Assembly: GCA_002817055.1 (NCBI GenBank)
Contig: MUCU01000039.1
Coordinates: 1-14,008 of the forward strand
Direction of reading: 5' to 3'
DNA length: 14,008 bases
Origin: SAR202 cluster bacterium Io17-Chloro-G7
GTDB lineage: Bacteria; Chloroflexota; Dehalococcoidia; UBA3495
Part shown: in pieces, positions 8,446 through 14,008 of the stretch
Layout: each line of letters begins with the position of its first letter
How positions within the stretch are numbered: position 1 is the stretch's first letter
Made by a program: the position numbers and the translations under genes
Notes under the pieces: model-generated
What the model was told of the DNA's origin: nothing
Database searches by the model: none
What the model saw: the letters and a program-made list of their open reading frames with translations, nothing else

Positions 8446-8484
8446 CAGCTTCTGTGCTCAGCTTCCGTGCTCAGCTTCCGTTCC
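8446..8484. repeat. 13-bp tandem repeat (about 2.7 copies)
   Basis: CAGCTTCTGTGCT (8446-8458), CAGCTTCCGTGCT (8459-8471) and CAGCTTCCGTTCC (8472-8484) follow one another without gaps. The array lies in the 5' leader of the solute-binding lipoprotein gene, just downstream of its candidate -10 on the - strand. Confidence 0.8.
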
Positions 8485-8494
8485 TTGAACATTG

Positions 8495-8530
8495 ATTATA
8501 GGCAAAACCGCGCCAAACACCTCGGTGTTT
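8495..8530 (-). promoter_or_regulatory. Candidate promoter -10 and palindromic operator of the lipoprotein gene
   Basis: On the - strand a consensus TATAAT (8500 to 8495) lies 110 bases upstream of the lipoprotein start. A recognisable -35 is absent: the bases 17 upstream read GAGGTG. That position falls inside a perfect 16-bp palindrome, AAACACC-TC-GGTGTTT (8515-8530). A -10 with a dyad in place of a -35 suggests an activator- or repressor-controlled promoter. GGCAAAAC occurs on both sides of the palindrome (8501-8508 and 8546-8553). Confidence 0.4.
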
Positions 8531-8676
8531 TCATAACGTGATAACGGCAAAACGCGGCGATGGGAGTTGGGTCATTCCCGATCAGCTTTAAGGAATTCAC
8601 CCCGGAGAGTGCCGAGTTGGGAAAGGCCTGAATTGAATGGCCAAACCACGAGGCCGAGTAAGACTTGAGGCGGGAC

Positions 8677-9691
8677 TTACGATTCCTCTATCCTTTTGGT
8701 TCCGGAGGAGGCTGAGCGTAGCCCAATCATTCGTCCCATGTTCAGAGGCCAGGGAATCAAAACCAGTAAAGCCATGATGATGGGCGGGATATACAGAATG
8801 GCGTGAATTACCAGAGCATATCCGAGGGCCTCCACGGGGTCTACCCCAAATGCGGTCAGCAAATAGTAGACCGCAAACTCGAATGTGCCCACGGAAGCTG
8901 GTAGCGAAGGCACCAATGCCACAAAAGTCATTGTTCCGATGACTAGCAGCGTTGCCAAAAGAATGGAAATTTCGATACCCATGCCGTAAGCCAGCACCCA
9001 TGCCGACAAACCAAGAGTGAGCCAGTAGGCCAGGGTGAGAATAAACCAAAGGTGAGCTTTAGCCGGGCCGGGATCAACTCACGCAGCGATAGGGACATGG
9101 AGGCCAAAAAGACACACGGGCTAATCCTGGCCGGGTGCCAAGCCAGATGAACAGTGGCACCGCCAACAAGCTGATGATGGCCAAAACCCCCGCACCCAAA
9201 ACGTAAGGAGCGAAAACCTGCAACCCCGGCAAAAACAAAAGCCCGAAACCCAGCAAAAGTGCGCCTATGACGAAGTCCAAGACTCGTTGCACACCCAGTG
9301 TGGCAGCAACCATCTCGCGTTTGACCCGGTAACGGATGGTGAGCAGGATGAACTGAGCAGCTTCGCTGATCACCCGAATCGGGGATAGGCTGTTTAGGCC
9401 AATGCCTGCGTTCTGCACCAGCAGCAGACGGTGTAACGGGACGTTCTCGCCCAGTTGCAATACCTGCCAGCGGTATGCTCGCAGGGCCATGGCCATGGAG
9501 AACAAAAACAGGGAAGCAAATGCGTAGCGGACGGGGAAATCTTGAAGTTGACCAGCGAGGGAACCCCAATCGGTATCGCGCACGACCAAATAGCCAACCA
9601 AGGGCGTGACGCCTAAGCCCAACGCAAACCTGACCTTGGGATGCCAGAGCCAGCGGAGGATTGCGATTAAAGCATGTCGACTAGAGTTCAA
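8677..9691 (-). pseudogene. Lysylphosphatidylglycerol synthase TM / UPF0104 family membrane protein, two frameshifts
   Basis: Three overlapping - strand frames together encode one polytopic membrane protein. The first (TTG start at 9691, stop at 9074) holds ALRAYRWQVL, then SPIRVISEAAQFILL and VQRVLDFVIGALLL, typical of UPF0104 / LPG_synthase_TM. The middle frame supplies FLASMSLSLRELIPARLK (about 9107-9058). The last gives KAHLWFILTLAYW through VPSLPASVGTFEFAVYYLLTAFGVD to the stop at 8677. Adding one base at the A5 run 9106-9110 and one at the T3 run 9058-9060 restores 338 uninterrupted residues with about eight hydrophobic segments, the normal family length. This is either a fresh pseudogene or sequencing error in homopolymers; both shifts are single missing bases within 50 bp. 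Family members include flippase/synthase domains of MprF and uncharacterised proteins, so the function is unknown. Confidence 0.75.
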
Positions 9692-9984
9692 CCCCGAACA
9701 ACTACCTTATAAATTACCTTAGCCACGACTATCGGCTTGGGGTTTGCCTAGCTAACTGGGGCATGGAGGCCACGCTTTCGGGAATTTTCAGCACGAAACC
9801 GCAACCATGGCATTAATCGCAAATTACGCTTAGGCATCACTAATTTCAAGGATGGAGGGCTGGCTGTTAGAACCAATTCGGATGACCGAGAAGGTGGATT
9901 ACAGTCGCTTGGCTATGGGCATGGGCGTTATCCGCCATCCACAGTTGGCGTCTGTAGCACCCTTCATCCCGTAAAATATTTGGA

Positions 9985-10500
9985 TTAGCCGGGTTTCGCC
10001 CCGGAGCGGATTAGGCCTTTGAGATATGAGATATGCCCTTGGTGCTGGTAAAACTCGCCAACTATTTGCCGGAAAATCTGGCCTACCGACATCTCGGGCC
10101 GCCGTTCCCTGGGCACTAGTGGGAAGTCTTCCGGGCCCAGTCCTTTCAAGTACTCTAATGTGGCAGCCCTAACGGATTCGCCGTACTCCAAGAGGTCCTG
10201 AAGGTCGAGGATAGGGAAACCGGCCACCTGTTCCGGCGTATGGTCAAAGCCGTTATCCCTGGTGGGCAACCCGAACTTCTCGTTCCAACCGTCTCTTTCC
10301 CAAATCTCGGTTTCCTTCTTGATGAAGAACTGAATCCACATGTCCTCCACCCGGGTCTTATGCCAGAGCAACCAGTTGATATTGTTGGCTTCGGGGCCGG
10401 CGCGCCAAGCCAGTTCTTCGGGGGTCAGGTCATTGACGGCGTCCATCAGAAACTCATGCTCTTTCGCAAAAGAGTCTTCAATAAACTCGTTAAGTGTCAT
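9985..10500 (-). CDS. DinB / DUF664-like metal-binding four-helix protein
   Basis: This is a 171-residue member of the DinB superfamily, four-helix bundles that bind a divalent metal with three histidines; known members include thiol S-transferases and damage-induced proteins of unclear function. Likely ligands are His47 in INWLLWHKTR and His153 and/or His156 in EFYQHQGHISYLKGL near the C-terminus, the usual places for the family. The length is typical. AAGGAG seven bases before the ATG on the - strand makes the start firm. The gene is divergent from the MaoC-like gene across 378 bases and lies 293 bases upstream of the broken membrane-protein gene, so it is probably transcribed alone. Nothing in the context identifies its substrate. 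Confidence 0.85.
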   Translation of the reverse strand: MTLNEFIEDSFAKEHEFLMDAVNDLTPEELAWRAGPEANNINWLLWHKTRVEDMWIQFFIKKETEIWERDGWNEKFGLPTRDNGFDHTPEQVAGFPILDLQDLLEYGESVRAATLEYLKGLGPEDFPLVPRERRPEMSVGQIFRQIVGEFYQHQGHISYLKGLIRSGAKPG

Positions 10501-10538
10501 GCGGTCACTCCTTTTATCTCTGCATTAATGGTTTCTTA

Positions 10539-10566
10539 CTAAGGCTTTCTAGCTAAGGCTTTCTGG
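10539..10566. repeat. 14-bp tandem duplication (2 copies)
   Basis: CTAAGGCTTTCTAG (10539-10552) is followed directly by CTAAGGCTTTCTGG (10553-10566), one mismatch. It lies about 40 bases upstream of the DinB-like start codon, where its promoter would be. Confidence 0.8.
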
Positions 10567-10626
10567 GGTCCCACAATTATTGGCATCTTTGCTTGCCTTT
10601 TCCCAGGCGCCGCCAATCATTAACGA

Positions 10627-10690
10627 AATTTTACACGGATGTTTTAGACGGGAATTTTACCCGGAAATGTTACACGTAATTTTACACCGA
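10627..10690. repeat. Degenerate 13-bp tandem array (5 copies), iteron-like
   Basis: Five adjacent units of a consensus AATTTTACACGGA start at 10627, 10640, 10653, 10666 and 10679. The conserved TTA recurs at intervals of 13, 13, 13 and 12 bases. The units diverge at one to three positions each (for example TGTTTTAGACGGG and AATGTTACACGTA), so this is an aged or constrained array rather than a fresh duplication. It fills the middle of the 378-base region between the divergent DinB-like and MaoC-like genes. A reading frame of about 63 codons through it has no protein-like character. Confidence 0.75.
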
Positions 10691-10783
10691 AAAGCCACTG
10701 CATCGGGACAGGCGACTCTGGAAGCATCTAGACGCTGCCAAATCGGCCAAGCAGCCAAACTTCTATGCTAAACTGCTTCTGTC

Positions 10784-10811
10784 TTGGCGGCTTGTGGGTC
10801 CAGCCTAATTC
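10784..10811 (+). promoter_or_regulatory. Weak candidate promoter of the MaoC-CoA-transferase operon
   Basis: TTGGCG (10784-10789), a 16-base spacer and TAATTC (10806-10811) lie about 70 bases upstream of the MaoC-like gene. The match is mediocre. The rest of the 10501-10878 gap holds the two tandem repeats and broken complementary segments (GCCAAG at 10746-10751 with CTTGGC at 10783-10788) but no RNA gene that I can see. Confidence 0.25.
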
Positions 10812-10878
10812 CGGTTCCAATTTCGCCTGGAACCTGTTTTGAAAACGTCCAAGCAAATCACACTAAAGGAACACCTAT

Positions 10879-11958
10879 ATGGCATCCCCTTTGATAACCC
10901 CGGAAGTGCTTGCGCTCATTGGCCAGGAAACGCCGCCCGAGCGCAACCGCTTCGCCATCAGCGACGAAATGGCCTACGACTTGGCCGACGCTACAGAAGA
11001 CCCCAATCCATTGTACGTCGATCCCCAGTATGCCAATGCCAGCCGATTTGGAGGCCTTTTGTGCCCGCCCCTGGCCACGTGGAAAGATATTGCTCCTCCT
11101 ATAGGATTTTTTGGCGCAGGCCAAGAATCCCATTTCGAAGTCCCGTTGCCCTTCAATAGCTATGGGCTCAACGGGGGCAGCGATTGGCAGTTCCTGCGGC
11201 CCGCATACGTGGGCGCTTGGGTGACCCGTCAGTTCCGTATCCGGGACATCTTCGAAAAACAAGGCCGCTCCGGGCCATTGGTGTTCGTAATACGTCAAGA
11301 GACCTTGACGGACCAGGAAAATAGAGAAATTAGCGTTGCCGACCGGGTCAGCATCCACCGAGCACTACCGGAAGAAGACCAATTGAGGGTGGGCAATGAC
11401 TCCGCAACGGCGCTGGAAACGTCCCTACAGGAAGTGCCGGTTTCACCGCCAGCGCCGGATGTGGTCCTAACCAAGCCTCAAAGCGAACCTGCGCAGCAAC
11501 GGTACTTCGAGGACGTGTCGGTTGGTGATGAGCTACCCTCGGTGGTGAAAGGACCAATTACCACCACTCACTTGGTGCGCTGGGCTGCGGCCAACGGAAA
11601 CTACGCTCGGATACACTGGGACCTCCCCTTCGCCCAACTGCGTCAGGGCCTGACAAATGTTGTGGTCAACGGCTCCCTCAAGAACCAGTACCTGGGAGAG
11701 TTGCTGGTCAGGTTCGCTGGGGAGGAAGGTTGGTTCAAGCGTTATCAAGTGCGACACCGGGGCATGGATTATCCCGGTGACGTTCTGACAGCCCATGGAG
11801 CCGTCACCGGTAAAAGAGAAGTGGACGGTTTTGGCTACATCGATTGCCAAGTCGGGTTACGCAACAACCGGGGCGAATTGACCGTGTCCGGTCAAGCGAC
11901 GGTGGTGCTGCCAAAACGGGGCCAGAGTCTGCCTTTGACCTGGGAGTTGGATCAATGA
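10879..11958 (+). CDS. Double-hotdog MaoC / HTD2-like acyl-CoA hydratase or dehydratase
   Basis: The 359-residue protein has two hotdog halves joined by a Pro/Ser-rich linker (about 180-205). Members of this group add or remove water on enoyl- or hydroxyacyl-CoA thioesters; mesaconyl-C4-CoA hydratase and HTD2-type dehydratases are examples. The N-terminal half has ATEDPNPLYVDP (38-49), a hydratase-like motif with Asp41 but Tyr46 where His is usual. The C-terminal half has NGNYARIHWDLPFA (239-252), with His246 but Asn241 in place of Asp, much as in the HTD2 NxHRIHYD motif. GGA eight bases before the ATG is the ribosome site. It leads an operon with a CoA-transferase and a methyltransferase, so its substrate is probably the CoA ester made by that transferase. 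The substrate is unknown. Confidence 0.82.
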   Translation: MASPLITPEVLALIGQETPPERNRFAISDEMAYDLADATEDPNPLYVDPQYANASRFGGLLCPPLATWKDIAPPIGFFGAGQESHFEVPLPFNSYGLNGGSDWQFLRPAYVGAWVTRQFRIRDIFEKQGRSGPLVFVIRQETLTDQENREISVADRVSIHRALPEEDQLRVGNDSATALETSLQEVPVSPPAPDVVLTKPQSEPAQQRYFEDVSVGDELPSVVKGPITTTHLVRWAAANGNYARIHWDLPFAQLRQGLTNVVVNGSLKNQYLGELLVRFAGEEGWFKRYQVRHRGMDYPGDVLTAHGAVTGKREVDGFGYIDCQVGLRNNRGELTVSGQATVVLPKRGQSLPLTWELDQ

Positions 11959-12035
11959 TGGTGGGCAGATACTATTTTGGTCGTCCTGAGCCAGTCAAAG
12001 GATTCGTTAGCGGGTCGGGCGGAGTATTGAAATGA
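11955..12035 (+). CDS. Possible 26-residue coupled small ORF between maoC-like and CoA-transferase genes
   Basis: A reading frame begins with an ATG that overlaps the MaoC-like stop as ATGA (11955-11958). It runs 26 codons (MMVGRYYFGRPEPVKGF and onward) and ends in a TGA overlapping the CoA-transferase start as ATGA (12032-12035). GGGAG at 11942-11946 lies eight bases upstream. It fills the gap exactly, as expected for a chain of translationally coupled genes. The peptide resembles nothing I know, and part of the DNA resembles a dispersed repeat (11975-12006), so chance or a role only in coupling remains possible. Confidence 0.35.
   Translation: MMVGRYYFGRPEPVKGFVSGSGGVLK
11975..12006. repeat. 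Single arm related to the dispersed CCTGAGC..GTC repeat
   Basis: The core TCGTCCTGAGCCAGTCAAAG matches the left arm of the 6475-6542 hairpin; over the aligned 27 bases (11979-12005 against 6477-6503), 19 are identical by hand count. It lies just upstream of the CoA-transferase start and lacks a facing arm. Confidence 0.5.
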
Positions 12036-13240
12036 CCTCAAACCCGTCGCATGGAATTCTGGAAGGTATCAGGGTGCTGGACTTGGGCAGCCAAATCCCC
12101 GGTCCCTTTTGCGCCAAGTTGTTGGCCGACTACGGCGCCGACGTAATTAAAATCGAGCCGCCGGATATGGGCGACGTTGCCCGGCGAGTCGGTCCCTTTG
12201 TCGGCGACGACCCCCACCCGGACAAGAGCGTACAGTTCCTCTATCTTAACTCCAACAAACGAGGCGTTACCCTGGACTTGACCTCAAGTTCGGGACGTTC
12301 CGTCTTCAATTGTTTGCTTCAAACGTCGGACGTTCTGGTGGAGAATTTCTCCCCGTCCGAATCCGAGCATCTGGGTTTGGACCATGATTCCTTGGCCGTG
12401 GTGAACCCTGGATTGGTGGTAACCTCCATCTCTCCATTCGGTCGATCGGGTCCCTACAAGGACTTTCCGGCCACCGACATTGTGACCTGCGCGATGAGTG
12501 GGTTGATGTACCACTCGGGAGACTCGGACCGGGAACCCTTGCGAAATGCCTTGGACCAGTCGTTCTACGTGTCCGGGGCCAATGCCGCCGCAGCCACTTT
12601 GGCGGCGTTATTCCAACGACTCATCACCCGCGAAGGGCAGCACGTGGAGGTTTCCATCGTGGAATGCCTGGCGTCCCACTTGGTCCAGGCTGTGCCCTAT
12701 TACACCTATATGGGCGCTATTAAGGGTCGCCGCCCGGTCCGAGGTTCGGGCTTTGAGGAGCTAATGCCAGCCCGGGACGGCTACGTGGTGCCCTCGGTGC
12801 AAGGCTCCCAACCCTGGCCGGTTATCGCCGAACTCATCGGCTTGGAAGAGTTGAAAGACGAGCGCTTTGCTACCGGATCTGGCCGAATTGAACACGGCGA
12901 AGAACTGAAACAACTGCTCATAAAGGGCTTGGCTAATTGGGACCGCAAACCGCTGTTCGAAGAATCCGGACAACGGCGGCTGGTTTTTGGCATGGCGCAG
13001 GACGCCGGAGACCTAATGGAGTGCCAGCATTTGAGGGAGCGAGGTTTCTTTACGGAGTTGGTCCACCCGGTTGCGGGCAAAGCAGAGTATCCGGGCATGG
13101 GAGCCAAGCTTTCGGCAATGGAGTTTGAATTTCGCTATCCCGCTCCGTTATTGGGCCAGCACAACGCCGAAATTTACGTCGGAGAGTTGGGTTACACACC
13201 TCAGGATCTGGTAAATATGCGGGAGTCGGGGATCATCTAG
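12032..13240 (+). CDS. Family III (CaiB/BaiF-type) CoA-transferase
   Basis: Family III transferases move CoA between carboxylic acids and act as interlocked dimers. The 402-residue product has the normal length and fold markers: GIRVLDLGSQIPGPFCAKLLADYGADVIKIEPP (in segments 12-44), the nucleotide-binding NSNKRGVTLDL (73-83), VENFSPS (103-109), and GQHVEVSIVECLAS (202-215). The catalytic Asp expected before the AG-A-A-LAAL helix seems absent: aligning PLRNALDQSFYVSGANAAA puts Phe178 there, with Asp175 three residues earlier. Similar Asp-lacking subgroups exist in this large family, so activity is uncertain. GGAG seven bases before the ATG marks the start; two in-frame TAG codons end it. It lies between the MaoC-like and methyltransferase genes and may prime or transfer the CoA ester used by the hydratase. 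Confidence 0.88.
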   Translation: MTSNPSHGILEGIRVLDLGSQIPGPFCAKLLADYGADVIKIEPPDMGDVARRVGPFVGDDPHPDKSVQFLYLNSNKRGVTLDLTSSSGRSVFNCLLQTSDVLVENFSPSESEHLGLDHDSLAVVNPGLVVTSISPFGRSGPYKDFPATDIVTCAMSGLMYHSGDSDREPLRNALDQSFYVSGANAAAATLAALFQRLITREGQHVEVSIVECLASHLVQAVPYYTYMGAIKGRRPVRGSGFEELMPARDGYVVPSVQGSQPWPVIAELIGLEELKDERFATGSGRIEHGEELKQLLIKGLANWDRKPLFEESGQRRLVFGMAQDAGDLMECQHLRERGFFTELVHPVAGKAEYPGMGAKLSAMEFEFRYPAPLLGQHNAEIYVGELGYTPQDLVNMRESGII

Positions 13241-13267
13241 TAGCCGGACCGGTAGAGAGGTTAATTA

Positions 13268-14008
13268 GTGTCGATTCAACCTGTCATAGATGAAGCGAAA
13301 CAGAGAGCCTTTGTGCGCAAGGCTTTGGGTGACCTTAGCAGCACAACGGCTGTGATAATGGCCATGATCGGCGATCGCCTGGGTATATTCAAAGCTCTGG
13401 GAGATGGTTCGCCGACCAGCAGCCTAGAACTGGCCTCCCGGACGGGGATCAACGAGCGGTACGCTAGGGAGTGGCTGGGAGGCATGGCCGCGGCGGGCTA
13501 CCTTGAGTATGACCCGGCCAGCCAGCGGTTTACATTGCCGCCCGAATACGCCATGGTCTTGGCCCAGGAAGGGGGACCGAAGTTCGTGGCTGGCGCATAT
13601 CAGGTTCTGCTGGGTATGCTTGGCCCATTCGATCAACTGCTGACCGCATTTCGGAACGGAGGCGGTGTCCCCCAATCGGCCTACGGCGACAATCTGTGGG
13701 ACGGGTTGGAAAGATTTACCAGTGGCTGGTTCGAAAATTTGCTGTTGCCTGAATGGATGCCAGCCATGCCCGACGTCCAAGCCAAGCTGCAGGCCGGGGC
13801 ATCGGTGGCCGACGTTGGCTGTGGCCGTGGCCGGGCGCTGATAAAACTGGCCCAGGAATTTCCGGACTGCAGCTTTACCGGGTTTGACGTGTTCCCTCCC
13901 ACAGTAACGCAGGCAACGGCCAAGGCCGAAGCCGTCGGAGTAGGCGACAGGGTAACCTTCCAGCAGTTGGACGTGACCGAAGGCCTTCCCCAGCAATACG
14001 ACATCATC
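13268..14008 (+). CDS. SAM-dependent class I methyltransferase with N-terminal winged helix (partial, runs off the window)
   Basis: The open frame starts at GTG (13268) and remains open to the last base, giving 247 residues without a C-terminus. AGAGAGG at 13254-13260, seven bases upstream, supports the GTG. Residues 15-85 form a winged-helix-like domain as in Rv2258c-type and O-methyltransferase proteins (DRLGIFKALGD, TGINERYAREWLGGMAAAGYLE). The SAM-binding motif I is VADVGCGRGRALIKLA (180-195) and the acidic end of strand 2 is Asp207 in FTGFDV. The start is 27 bases after the CoA-transferase stop, so it is probably in the same operon. The acceptor substrate is unknown; the family covers small-molecule O-, C- and N-methylation. 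Confidence 0.85.
   Translation, partial: MSIQPVIDEAKQRAFVRKALGDLSSTTAVIMAMIGDRLGIFKALGDGSPTSSLELASRTGINERYAREWLGGMAAAGYLEYDPASQRFTLPPEYAMVLAQEGGPKFVAGAYQVLLGMLGPFDQLLTAFRNGGGVPQSAYGDNLWDGLERFTSGWFENLLLPEWMPAMPDVQAKLQAGASVADVGCGRGRALIKLAQEFPDCSFTGFDVFPPTVTQATAKAEAVGVGDRVTFQQLDVTEGLPQQYDII

Noticed and set aside
9852..9974. A 40-codon + strand frame starting MEGWLLEPIRMTEK in the 293-base gap between the DinB-like and membrane-protein genes
   Set aside because: It has a GG-rich stretch before the ATG but no recognisable family, and it lies antisense in a leader. This length is expected by chance. I see no RNA gene or strong promoter in the rest of the gap.
9989..10004. CCGGG-TTTCGC-CCCGG hairpin near the 3' end of the DinB-like gene
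   Set aside because: It encodes the conserved C-terminal codons and the - strand sequence after it lacks a run of T.
10580..10771. A 63-codon + strand frame from a TTG across the divergent intergenic region
   Set aside because: It passes through the 13-bp array, has no ribosome site and reads as low-information sequence.

Overview
The window reads as a moderate-G+C bacterial chromosome segment, probably Chloroflexota (SAR202 / Dehalococcoidia-like). This guess rests on gene content and general resemblance: a SufU-type rather than SufE-type SUF operon, an Ala/Pro/Thr-rich dipeptide-type lipoprotein, and a MaoC plus family III CoA-transferase cluster. No marker gene in the window fixes the taxonomy.

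Bases 1-285 hold the possible tail of an unidentified reading frame, then a leader with a strong sigma-70 promoter. A perfect 9-7-9 dyad in that leader resembles the IscR type 1 operator. Bases 286-5732 hold a compact iron-sulfur cluster assembly operon, sufB-sufC-sufD-sufS-sufU, all on the + strand with junctions that abut or overlap except for a 64-base gap before sufD. A second, divergent SufU-like scaffold gene (5973-6443) follows after 240 bases and has a candidate promoter of its own. SufS would draw sulfur from cysteine, SufU would take up the persulfide, and the SufBCD ATPase complex would build the cluster.

Bases 6586-9691 are on the - strand. They hold a solute-binding lipoprotein of the dipeptide/oligopeptide ABC family with no permease or ATPase beside it, and an integral membrane protein of the lysylphosphatidylglycerol synthase TM (UPF0104) family. 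The latter is broken by two single-base frameshifts. A long imperfect hairpin related to a dispersed repeat lies between the convergent sufU paralogue and the lipoprotein gene. A DinB/DUF664-like protein (9985-10500, - strand) comes next.

Bases 10501-10878 separate the divergent DinB-like and MaoC-like genes and carry a 14-bp tandem duplication and a five-copy degenerate 13-bp repeat. From 10879 to the window end runs a second + strand operon: a double-hotdog MaoC/HTD2-like acyl-CoA hydratase, a possible 26-codon coupled small ORF, a family III (CaiB/BaiF-type) CoA-transferase that seems to lack the usual catalytic Asp, and a SAM methyltransferase cut by the window edge. Together these suggest CoA-thioester metabolism of an unknown carboxylic acid.

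The best candidates for something new are the promoter/operator architecture of the suf operon, the repeated 13-14 bp tandem duplications in intergenic regions, the coupled small ORF, and the atypical active sites of the acyl-CoA enzymes.
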